Source: Haematococcus lacustris (lineage: Eukaryota > Chlorophyta > Chlorophyceae > Chlamydomonadales > Haematococcaceae). From it: a DNA stretch of 64,000 nucleotides. The first letter of the stretch is position 1. Each line of letters opens with the position of its first letter. A program made the translations under genes and the position numbers. The stretch spans positions 2,176,347 through 2,240,346 of the forward strand of contig JASKMD010000010.1 in assembly GCA_030144725.1 (NCBI GenBank). The letters run 5' to 3'. The notes beneath the pieces are model-generated. The model ran no database searches, was not told the DNA's origin, and saw only the letters and a list, made by a program, of their open reading frames with translations. Below, piece after piece: positions 32,114 through 42,141 of the stretch.

Positions 32114-34380
32114 CGTCTCGCTCGCCTCAAGGAAAGCAACGACAGGAGCGCCGGGATGGCTGGGACACGCGCAGACGTCAGGTGCGGGTCCGCCCCCGCC
32201 TTGTGTGACCCCGCACTGTTGGTGACCCCGCGTTGTGTCCTGTCAAAATGTCGACTGTGCTTGTCCGCAGGCCATCAAGGTCCCGGGTGGCGTTGTGCTG
32301 CGCTGCTGCAAGAAGACCAAGCGCAAGCTAATGGCGCACTTCCAGCTGCGGGCTGAGGTGCACTCCCGGCTCCGCGTCATCGCCTCATTGTTTGTGTTGC
32401 GTATATTTCCGACCAGCCTGGTGGGCTACCCCACCCCGGAATATGCCAGTGCACCCACACCTCCAGCCGTGCAGCCCCCCCAAACCCCTGATGCACCCCC
32501 CTTACCCCCACTGCCCCTGCGCGCCCCTGCCCAGCCAGGCAGCATGGAGTGGGACTTTGGGCCTGAGCCTTACCCAGAGCCTGATCCTCAGCCAGAGCCT
32601 GAGCCTGAGGTGGAGCTCGAGCCCGAGCCTGAGCTCGAGCCTGAGCCTGAGCGTGAGCCAGTCACGCAGCCCTTCCCAAGGCGACGCAGTGCCCGGCTGG
32701 CAGCCCTTGCATCAGCAGCGCCCTTTGACTGCGAGGATCCGTTGATGCTGAGGCAGCTCAAGGACTTCAGCCAGTTCTTCGCCAACCCTAACTTCCTGAC
32801 AGTATACAACCAGCTGCAGCGGCGGCTTGTGCGCCCAAGGCAGCACCGCCACCCCATGCTCATGCCCGTCTTTGAGGACCCCAGCAACCAGGCGCTGCTG
32901 GGCAAGCTGCAGCAGCTGGGCAACATCAACCTGAGGGGTGACGCCAACACCATCGGTGCGCACTCCATGCAGCTGGCGGTCAGCATGCAGCAACATTTCG
33001 CCAACCCAGGCAAGTAATGGTGACTTGACCTGAACCTGACCTGACCTGACCAGCCAGGGCCCGGCTCGGTCCAGTGTGAGGGTATGGCACCAAGCCAGCA
33101 CTGAGCCACCACTGGGCTAGGTGGTTCAAGACGCGCAAGCTTCGCTACAAGGGACAAGCAGTCAGGCCAGCTGGTAGCTGACCATCTGGCCCAGTGGAAG
33201 CTGACCAAGGGCCAGGTGAAGCATGCCAGCGGCCTAAACAATGCCCGCCGCACCACCCAGCGGTGGCTGGCAACTATCAAGCCCCACCTCCAACACCTAG
33301 CAGCAGCCAGCTCAGCCGGCACCTCCCTGGAGGCCAACCTGAAGCACATCACTGTCACCCTGGCCACCTGGGATGCGGTGTGGGAGGTGTACCTGGACCC
33401 CAAGTGGGCACGGCGGCGGCTGAGGCTAAACGGAGCCCAGGACCAGGCATTGGAGCAGTTCTTCAACAAGGTGAGGGTGGGTGGGTGGGAGGGAGGGTAA
33501 GGGACTGAGAGGTGGTGGATTAGGCATGAGGTGAAAGAGTAGTGGACTGTGCCATGCCTAACCTGGTGCCACCATGTCAGCCACCATGCGTGTGCCTTGT
33601 GTCTGCTGCTGGAGAAGGACATGGCTGAGTTGTCCATGGAGCGCCATGGGCGTGCCAAGCAGCTGGTGGTGTTCTTTGGCGCAGATGGCATTGGCCCCGG
33701 GAGAGGCTGGGGTGCTGATGTGGTGCTGCGGGCCTGCTGCAAAGTGGTGTGCAGGCCCAAGAGCGCAGGCCAACGGGGGGGCGGGGTGGTGCTAGTGGAT
33801 GAGCGCCGCACCAACCTGGGTCAGCTCAGCAGTGAATGGCCAGCAGTCCTGTGAGGAGGAGCTGGACCATGATCAGCCCACCAGGCCTGCAGGTTGGAAG
33901 CCCCCAGCAGGGCAGGTGGACCTGCGCCTGCTGCGCCCAGCCTGGAGCCAGCAGCGTGACCAGCCAGTGTGGGGCCTGATGTGGTGCCCGGTGGTGGCCC
34001 TCCGCAAGGCCCCACAGGCCCCACGCAACAGCCAGGCAGCCACACCGGCAGCAGCCTCAGAGCCAGGGCCCAGCACTCCGCCGCCAGCCAAGCGCAGCAA
34101 GCGCACCAAGGCTGAGCAGGCAGCTGAGCCTACCCAGCCCACCAAGGCTGCCAAAGCCAAGCCGGCACCACAGCCAGGCAGGTGGGTAGACATGGATTGC
34201 AATGCGGCATTGAAGATGCAGCGCATTGGGGAGAGCAGGTGGCGCCTGCTGGAGCTGTGCTATCGGCCAGACCAGGCAGCTCTGCCAGCCAAGGGCAAGG
34301 AGTACCCTGAGCTGGGCTACAAGCGGCTGCGAGACAAGCCTCCCAAGGCCCAGCAGCAGCAGCAGCCTGTGGCACAGTAG
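32114..34380 (+). pseudogene. Fanzor/TnpB-like transposon-encoded protein, degraded
   Basis: Recognisable exon blocks: 32114-32176 (RLARLKESNDRSAGMAGTRA), 32271-33009 (conserved N-domain with a Pro-Glu repeat and RRRSARLAALAS), 33121-33470 (SGQLVADHLAQWKLTKGQV, NNARRTTQRW), about 33612-34380. Late motifs: KQLVVFFGADGIGPGRGWGA, VVLVDERRT (the Glu proposed as RuvC-II in Fanzors), a long Lys/Pro linker (KRSKRTKAEQAAEPTQPTKA), and DMDCNAALKMQRIGESRW (RuvC-III pattern, D-x-D-x-N-A-A-L). Defects: the stretch that should hold the RuvC-I Asp before SGQLVAD is missing or out of frame, an acceptor near 33610 is lost, the donor at 33010 is GCAAGT, and one extra base near 33811 shifts VDERRT out of frame with VSSAVNG. 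Family assignment is inferred from motif order; I also recall this protein as multicopy in Haematococcus. Confidence 0.6.
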
Positions 34381-35049
34381 TGTGTGCCCCCTCAGGCAGT
34401 CAGGCAATGATGTGAGTGGTAGGCACTCATGCACCATGCCCATGTGCACTAGGTATACTCCACACAGCCCTATAACATCACTTGAGTCGGGCGACTATTG
34501 CCCACTAGTGGTCCCTAGTATCCCCGCTAATGGCTACTAGTGGTCCCTGGTGGTCCAGCTCAAATGGATGCCCTAGTGAGGGACAAGGGGGCTGAGGCAG
34601 GCACTAGGCACCTCCACCGTATCTCACAGCAGATGGGGACGTTCAAACTGAAGCTGGCCTGCCGCCAAATATTTAATGGGTCATGGTTCAGGTTAGCATC
34701 TTGCAGTCTGCACATAGCCCTGGCCTTGCACTTGACTATGGCAGCCTGGGAAGCCTGGAGAAGGCATTGCGAGGGTGGCTTGAGCACGGGTCCCTGCCTC
34801 AAGAGCTGGGCAACATTGCTGCCACGGGTGGCGGTGGCAGCAGCAAGGATCGGGGCAGCAGCTGGGTACAAATAGCAGACTTGTGGCCGGCAGCGTGATG
34901 CTGACAGCTATGCTGTACCAGTGAATCGATAAGGGCGGAGTAAAGAGTGATTCTAAGCAAAGCAGTCAAACCAGTCGAAGCAGTCAAAGTACCTAAGCCT
35001 CTACCGACAGAGACGCTGCGTGGCATGGATTGCAAGCTTAGCCTCCTCA
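34381..35049 (+). repeat. Element 3' flank and upstream block of U2
   Basis: The first ~110 nt (GTCAGGCAATGATGT..GGTAGGCACTCATGCA) repeat the flank after the element copies at 2.0 and 41.2 kb. From about 34620 the sequence is the array upstream block ending at the U2 ATG. Short ORFs here are not conserved between units. Confidence 0.6.
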
Positions 35050-38000
35050 ATGCGTGAAGAGGTGCTGCGGCTCGCGGGGCCGGCCTACATTTCGGAGGAG
35101 CAACCTGGTGCGTTCGCTTCTGCCTAACAGCCTTCGTCACGCAGCACCATCACTGACAGCTCTTACTGAGGCTACAGGCATCTATGTGCAACGCCTGGAA
35201 GCAGCATGTCAGCTGTTACATCGAAAGCTCCAGCCATCTTACATCTCCTCTGGCCATTCTACTCACAATGCGCCACCAGCTGGTGCTTTACCCATACCCT
35301 CACCTGCTGGCAACACGGCAGCTGTGGAGCTGTGCACACTGCTGCTGACAGACCAGGAGGTGCTGGATGTGGTGCTGGCCCTCCACGACATCAGAATAGC
35401 CCAGCTCAGCAAGCTCTTGCCATGGTCGCCTCATCGCCACACGCTTTACCTCCCTCTGCCCAGCGAATCCCTAGACCAACAGCTCAGGCACAGTCAGCGT
35501 TCAGTACCGGGCAGCCAGCTGAGCCAGTTTATCAGCAAATTGGAACGCGCCACCAGGATGGAGGTAAGCTGACACAAACAGCTGCATACAGCTTGTTTGG
35601 CATGTGTGTAAGCTCAGCATCCTTGCATGTTTGACCTGGCGTGCGTTTAGCTTCAAGCTGCCGTCTTCCCCTTCAATTACTCACCTGCAGCATCAGTGAT
35701 GTCAAGTGTTGCCACATGCCCATGCCAGACCGATGCATTGTGATGACTGCTTGTTGTGACTGTTTCGTTTGATGAGTTGCAGGAGCATAGACATACCGGC
35801 ACTTGTCTCTTCCTATGCGACACCATGCTGGTGTGGCTCATGTGCTGCCCATGCAGGGTGACCCTCTGCTATTTATGTGGGACAGCATGCACCGCGCCAT
35901 GCAGCTGGTGCTGGCAGCCTTGCAGTCACTCCCCATCCGCCCTCACCCTCAGCACCCTGACCCTGCAGCCACCACCCACACCTCCACCACTACCCAGCTG
36001 CCACCTGGCTACCACCGCTGCAGCGCCTGCCTGCTGCTCAGCCTGCGCCTGGCCCTGAGGTTGATCCAGTTTTGTATTGACCAGATCAATGGGGTTGATC
36101 AACTCCTTGCCCGGCTGCACGCCACCCTGCCTGGTCTGCTGCTGGGGCTGAACACGTCAGTGGCAGTGATGCAGGCAGCAGGCCACCCTGAGGCACAGGC
36201 CCACAGGCTGCTGTTGTTGCGCTGCATACTGCATTTGGGACCAGTGCAAATACGTAGCATGGTTAGCATGGTCTGGTGCAATGGTCTGGTACAAGATACG
36301 CTGGACCAGCTGAATGTGGAGCCCACCACCTCCTGCCCTGACCATCTGGCTCGCCTGCTGTCCAGCAGCTCCGTGGTGACAGGCTGGCCTGGACCCCTTC
36401 CAGCAAAGCCCAGCTCTGAGCACAGCAGCACTGCAGGTGCCAGTTCAGGCCTGGGTTACACCAGCGGCAGAAGCAGCAGCAACAGTTTTCGGGGCAGGGG
36501 CAAGGTGCCAGGGAAGAGCACTGGACAGGATGGCAAGGGCTCCAGTACTGCGCGCCCCAAGGACGAGGCACTTGTGAACAGCTTAGCCCATGTGGCCCAG
36601 GCGCTGTGTGCAGTGCTAGGGCGGCAGGAGAAGGGCCTCATCATGAACCGGCTAATCTCCACCTGCAAGGCAGAAGGTAGGTGGGCTGGTGCCTTGCACC
36701 TTTGACTGACACACATTGGTTGCTTGCTGCATTGCAGCATGTTGGCCATCCTCCTCTCAGCCTTAAGCTTGTCAGGTCTGTATGCGGGCAGGTGCATGGG
36801 TAGGAGCACATGAGGAGTGCCTGTTCAGGGCACCTACCTGCACAGCACAACTAAACACTCAAGACTGGCGCCTGCAGAATCCCTATGTGGACTGTGTGTA
36901 CTGTTGTGTGCACAGGGCAAGAGAGCTGGAATGAGTTGCAAGCAGATGCAAAATACCTGGCAACAGCAGCACTAGGAGTGATGGAGCGCGAACATCACTG
37001 CCTCGAGTACGTGGTGCGCATATTGAACGCAGCGTCAGCCCCGAGCCATCTTGGTGCAGCCGCCTCAGGCCATCAAACTACTCCGCCCTGCGCGAGCAGT
37101 TCGCCGCTCTTCTCCATTGTCCTCAGCGTGCTGCCGCGCTGCCTAGTCCTCCTTCAAGGTACCGTCGCGGCAGTCCGGCTCGGTGCGACACTTGACAACC
37201 GTTTTACGACGAGAGCGTTCCCTGGCTGCTTTCGAGACTTCTACTCCTCGCTCTTCAAGGCATTGCGGCTGACGGTGGAGCTCTGGCCAGATGTGAGGTG
37301 TCGGCCGGCCATGCTCCGGTTATTGGTCCGCACTGCCGCGGCCGGAGCTCACAGCTACAGTACCCAGGCGCTGCTGTCGGACGGGGTGCCCGACTACAAG
37401 GCAGAGACGCGCTTGCTGTCTGGCTTGAAGCGCACGCCGGAGCTGAAGGCGCTCACACCACAGCTTACGAACACATTAGAACGCGTGTGCAGTGTATGGA
37501 TCCTTTTGCTTTTACCCGAGGCACAAAGCCAGAGTAAGCAGGTGATGATTGACATGCGCATCAGACTCAACGGTTCTCATCAGCAAGATCAGACTGCAAA
37601 GGGAAGTGCAACATGTGGCAGGAAGGGGATTCACTTGCGGCCCTCAGCCCAGCAGCTGGCGCCCCTGGCCCTGGACCTGGTGTGGGGCATGGAGGGCATG
37701 CTACAGGTGAGGGGGAAGGTGCCGAGTGTGACAGTGGCAGGGGTGTGGTAGGGTGGCATGGCTGAGGTGACAGTGCGTGAACCCTTGTAAAGGGACCCCG
37801 CACCTACCTCCTTACCCTTTGCTTGTCATCATCTGCCCCTTTGTCTGCCTACCTGTCTGTCTCTCTGTCCTACTTCTATGGTCTGCTTCTTTGCATGCTT
37901 CCTGATAGCTTGCTTCATGTTTTGCTTCCTGCCCGCCCACCCAACTGCCAGGTCCATGCTTGCGTTTGGTTGTTGCTTCACGTTGTGCCTGTGCCGTGCC

Positions 38001-38737
38001 TCTTGCAGATGATGCAACAGCATTGGCGCATGTTCCCGCCAGTAGCACGTGTGGAGGAGAGTTCAAGGATGGGCTCACTATTTCGTGCTTGCTGTGTATC
38101 GCTGGGCTTGTTTGGGCATGTCATCGAGGTCCTGGCAGAGCCCGCTGCAGTGGGCCCCGCTGGCTTGGCTGCCCAGCCTGCCTCTTGGCTGCCCTGCGGC
38201 AACAGCCTGGTGGAGGGCTGGTGCAGCCAGCTGCTGGATAAGGTGTGCCAGCTCTTCTTCATCAACTCCCCTGACCTGAAGGGGCCAACGGACCACACAA
38301 GAATGACCGACTGCTGGGGGCTTGTTGACAGCCATACATTCCTGCTTGGAGTCCAAGAGCAGGCTCCGCCCAGCATGTCGCCAGAGGCTGAGCGGCTGCT
38401 GTCCTGCTTGACGCTGGTGCTGACGGTGGCACTGCCCTTGGACACCTGGCTGGCAGTCACCCCTTCCCTGCCAGCAGATGGGGCTGAGATCACAGAGCAA
38501 GCAATTCATGACTTGCTGACCCGCGTGGAGGCAGAGCAGGTGTGGAGCTGGCAGGCGCTGGCTGCAGGCACCCCGGCTGAGGCCAGCTTGGCAAGTGTGC
38601 TGCAGGGGGCGGCCAACAAGCTGCAGCTGCCACACCTGGTCGCACCTGCACCTCAAGGCTGGCAGCCTGGGCAGCTGACCCTGGATAGGGGCAGAGGCCC
38701 ACCAAACTTCATGAAGCTGTGCCTCCCTGCACTTTGA
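35050..38737 (+). CDS. Array-family protein U2 (unknown function), intact
   Basis: Five exons: 35050-35107, 35178-35563, 35857-36676, 36916-37706, 38009-38737; 927 aa, phases 1, 0, 1, 0. Exon 1 is only 19 codons (MREEVLRLAGPAYISEEQPG). Exon 2 has YVQRLEAACQLLHRKLQ, a Ser/Pro/Ala linker, and LLLTDQEVLDVVLALHDIR. Exon 3 has WDSMHRAMQLVLAALQSLP, LARLHATLPGLLLGLNTSV, PDHLARLLSSS, a Ser/Gly linker and HVAQALCAVLGRQE. Exon 4 has GQESWNELQADAKYL, SIVLSVLPRCLVLLQGTVAA, MLRLLVRTAAAGAH and ALDLVWGMEGMLQ. Exon 5 has PAGLAAQPASWLPCGNSLVE, AERLLSCLTLVLTVALPLDT and LDRGRGPPNF. It looks helical with low-complexity linkers; no signal peptide, catalytic motif or known domain seen. I do not know its function. 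Confidence 0.8.
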
Positions 38738-39980
38738 CCACAGTGCTTGCTGGACTCTTGGCAAGTGTTGTGTGCAAGACATGCTTCGCATCCCCTCTAT
38801 AATGGGCGGTCTGGGCTGTCGCTGGTGACTGGGCAGGTGGAATGTGAGGCGGGACTGGGCAGGGATGGGAGGAACAGGGTGGGCTTGAGAGGCATCGGGG
38901 ATAAGGCTCAGACTGCAAGGCAAGGATCGGGCGCTCGCCAACCTATGGTCTGCTATATGTCCATGAACAGTTCAAGCTTTGATGTCAAGCAATCCTTTGA
39001 CAGCAGTTGCATTTGATGACGCGTCCTCAGCTGCTGGTTAGCTCCAGACCTGCAGCGGACCTAGTGGGACCAGCAACGGCTTACAGTGCGGTGCAGCGGA
39101 GCGCATGCTCCACGTGCTAGCGGAGGCTTACAGTGCGGTGCAGCGGAACATACAACATGTCAGCTAGCCACTGTCTGAGCCGTTGCTCCAGTGCGGTGCA
39201 GCGGTGCACCTTGCTCCAACAGCTCAGGCCTCAGACAGTGACTGCTGACATGCTGTATGTGGGTAACTATGGGTCATAAGGTGGTCATCGGCCCTGTGCA
39301 CCTTGCATGTGTGGATGTACCCAGGAAAATGCAGTGCTCTCTTGTTGAGCAAGCGTCACAGGCTTTTGAGCGTGCTTCGTGAACAAGGTGTTTCACAAGC
39401 AGCCAGGCATACATGTGGGGAATGTGTGAGTTCCGTTTTCAAGCACACGCGCTATGTGCGCTACTAACCAATAGCATGTCCACTTTCATGTGAGGTGGTG
39501 GATGTGGCAGTGGTTGTGGATGCAGGCCTGCTGCTCCCTTCCTTGCTGCTTCCTGTGTGCCTGCTGCTGCCACCTGTTACTGTCTGGCTTATGAGTAAGG
39601 TTGACAGAGCCCTTGCCGGGAGATATGCCATTCTGCACGCAGCCCCGGCCTTGACAATGTGTGTGCCTGAGTGTTGCAGCTTGGAGCAAGAATGGAAGGC
39701 AAAGCAAGGGTGGGTTGGAGCACTGTCCCTGCCTCACGAGCTGGGTAACATTGGTGCCAAGGGCGGTGGTGGCAGCAGCAAGAAGCGGGGCAGCAGCTGG
39801 GCGCGACAGCCAGCCTTGTGGCCGGCACCCTGGTGGTGACAGCTATGCTGTGCCATTGACTCGATCAGCGCGGACAACAGGCACTGGCACTGGGTGGTGT
39901 CGAGCGATGATGAGTAATTTCCAGCACAGTCGGACCTGAGCTTCTGCCGACAGAGAAGGTGCACGTCATGAAGCATTTCA
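38738..39980 (+). repeat. Region between U2 and U2b: 3' flank, hairpin repeats, TKVFHQQL relic, upstream block
   Basis: After the U2 3' flank come three copies of CAGTGCGGTGCAGCGG (about 39086, 39131, 39189), an inverted repeat, a decayed copy of the block found intact at 55.2 and 60.5 kb (TGCTTCGTGAACAAGGTGTTTCACAAGCAG at about 39377), and the upstream block. A 114-codon frame (39495-39839, EVVDVAVVVDAGLLLPSLLL onward) is open here but broken in other copies. Confidence 0.6.
39149..39259. repeat. Inverted repeat, arms about 30 bp
   Basis: The left arm 39149-39179 (CATACAACATGTCAGCTAGC onward) is almost the reverse complement of the right arm 39230-39259 (ending GACATGCTGTATG), with a 50-nt spacer. 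The same arm occurs singly after U5 and U6 (about 55185-55215 and 60520-60548). It could form a hairpin in RNA. Confidence 0.7.
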
Positions 39981-41718
39981 ATGCATGAAGAGGGGCTGCG
40001 GCTCGCGGGGCAGGCCTACACATCGCGGGTGCAGCTGGGTGCGTTGGAACTGTAATCGCGGCTGCCCAGACTACCTCCTCATGCCCTTCACCTCACAATG
40101 CGCCACCATCTGGTGCTTTACCCATACCCTCAGCTGCTGGGAACACGACTGCTATGGAGCTGTGCACGTCATTGCTGGCAGACCAGGAGGTGCTGGATGT
40201 GGTGCTGGCCCTACATGACATCAGAACAGCCCAACTCTGCAACCTCTTGCCATGGTCACCTCATCGTCACGCGCTTTACCTCCACCTGCCTAGCGAATCC
40301 CTAGACCAACAGCTCAGGCACAGTCAGCGTTCAGTACCGGGCAGCCAGCTGAGCCAGTTTGCCAGCAGGATGGAACGCGCCACCAGGATGGAGGTAAGCC
40401 GACACAAACAGCTGACACATACAGCTTGTTTGGCATGTGTGCAAGCTAGCATCCATACAGCTTTGGACTGTCGTGCTTGTACTAGTCCTGCATATCACCA
40501 TCGCGGACGGTGGCGCAGGGAGTTGGTGCTGATGACATCCAGCTGCTGCAGCTGTTGGAAGGTGATCTATGCTGAGCTCTTCTTCGGGCACAATCGTGAA
40601 TAGTCTTCCAGCTGCTGAAGACAGTTTTGGGGAAGATCCAGGACTTCCCTTCAGCTGAGCTGGTGCGTCATGCAGCTCGCGCTATGCAGCTGGCGTAACA
40701 TGCAGCTAGCACACTGCGGCAGCTCGTTGTCCTGTTGGGCTGAGGCAGGGCATAAGAATCCAGTTTCCCTCCTTCATCTGCCAGGCCAGGCCCCACAGGC
40801 CCCACGCAGCAGCCAGGAGGCCACACCGGTAGCAGCCTCAGAGCCAGGGCCCAGCACTCCGCTGCCAGCCAAGCACAGCAAGCGCACCAAGGCTGAGCAG
40901 GCAGCTGAGCCTACCCAGCCCACCAAGGGCAAGGGCAAGGGCAACGCTGCCAAAGCCAAGCCAGCACCACAGCCAGGCAGGTGGTTGGACAGGGACTGCG
41001 ATGCAGCGCTAAACATGTTGCGCATTGGAGAGAGCAGGTGGCGGCCGCTGGAGCTGTGCTATTGGCCAGACCAGGCAGTGCTGCCAGCCAAGGGCAAGGA
41101 GTACCCTGAGCTGGGGTACAAGCGGCTGTGAGACAAGCCGCCCAAGGCCAAGCAGCAGCAGCAGCATGCTTAGGGCACAGTTGTGTGAGGCTGTCTGAGC
41201 TGTCAGCAGCTTACATTAGCGCATGCAGGTAATGCCAAGTCTACACAATAGCCTTCAGGGGTCAGGCAATGATGTAGGTGGTAGGCACTCATGCACTCAT
41301 CTTACAGGTAGTTAATGTTGTGTGCTGTGTGTCATTGCGCTTAGCTCCAAGCTGTTGTCTTCCCGTTCGTCAAGTTAACTGCAGCACCCTTGACATCAGT
41401 GATATCAAGTGTTGCCGCATGCCCATACCAGACCGATGCATTGTGACGACTGCTTGTTGTCTCTGTTGCTTGGGAGGAGTTGCAGGAGGAGGGACACACA
41501 AGCAAAGCTCTTTGTTCTCACAAAGCCATGCTGGTGTGGCTCATGTTCTGCCCATGCAGGGTGACCCTCTGCTGTATGTGTGGGACAGCATGCAACGCGC
41601 CATGCTGCTGGTGCTGGCAGCATTGCAGTCACTCCCCATCCTCCCTCACCCTCAGCACCCTGACGCTGCAGCCACCACCCACACCTCCACCACCACCCAG
41701 CTGCCACCTGGCTACCAC
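39981..41718 (+). pseudogene. Array unit U2b: truncated, with a transposon scrap in intron 2
   Basis: Exon 1 is 39981-40038 (MHEEGLRLAGQAYTSRVQLG). The first intron and the 5' half of exon 2 are largely deleted, so GTGCGTTGGAAC runs straight into the Ser/Pro linker region. The 3' half of exon 2 (DQEVLDVVLALHDIRTAQL) is open and ends at 40393 with a good GTAAGC donor. Intron 2 carries a repeated block and a Fanzor-like tail. Exon 3 starts normally at 41560 but breaks after LPPGYH at about 41718, where sequence switches to the upstream block of U3. No exons 4-5. Confidence 0.75.
40788..41131 (+). pseudogene. Fanzor/TnpB-like C-terminal fragment in U2b intron 2
   Basis: Open frame from APQAPRSSQEATP through KHSKRTKAEQAAEPTQPTKG to RWLDRDCDAALNMLRIGE, ending at a premature TGA in the CKRL..RDKPP stretch. 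The RuvC-III-like D-R-D-C-(N/D)-A-A-L-N pattern is clearer than in the 34.2-kb copy, but the Asn of NAA is Asp here. The next 130 nt repeat the usual element 3' flank. Confidence 0.6.
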
Positions 41719-42141
41719 ATGCGTAAAGTGCCTCTGCTAAGCATGTTACGTAAACTGCAGGGCTCCCTTGCTCACAGTGACTGGCACGCGGCCCTGGCCT
41801 TGACATTGTGTGTGCCTGAGTGTTGCAGCCTGGAGCAGGAAAGGCAATGCAAGGGGGCCTAAAGCACGGGTTGCTGCCCGGAAGAGCTGGGCAACATCAC
41901 TGGCACTGGCGGCAGTAGCAGCAGCAAGAACTGGGGCAGCAGCTGGGCGCAACAACTAGCCTTGTGACCGGCAGCCTGATGGTGGCAGCTACACTGCGTC
42001 GGCGGCGATAGGCGCTGACATAGTCGCTATAGGCACAACAGGCACTGGTGGCAGTGATGAGTGATATGCAGCACAGTCGGAATACCTAAGCTCCTGCAGA
42101 CAGAGACGCTGCGGTCATGATTTGCACAGTTAGGCTTCTCA
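41719..42141 (+). repeat. Upstream block of U3
   Basis: Array upstream block (CCTGGCCTTGACATTGTGTG, GAGCTGGGCAACATCACTGG, GGCAGCCTGATGGTGGCAGC) leading to the U3 ATG. A TGA lies in frame upstream of that ATG, which supports it as the start. Confidence 0.6.

Noticed and set aside
32588..33814. 408-codon minus-strand ORF
   Set aside because: It is antisense to the Fanzor-like gene, whose plus-strand frame carries recognisable motifs and splice sites. The minus frame is open because of GC-rich codon bias and a Pro-Glu repeat.
38078..38941. 287-codon minus-strand ORF and similar ones opposite every exon 5
   Set aside because: They recur only because exon 5 recurs; plus-strand exons have consistent splice phases and the minus frames have none.
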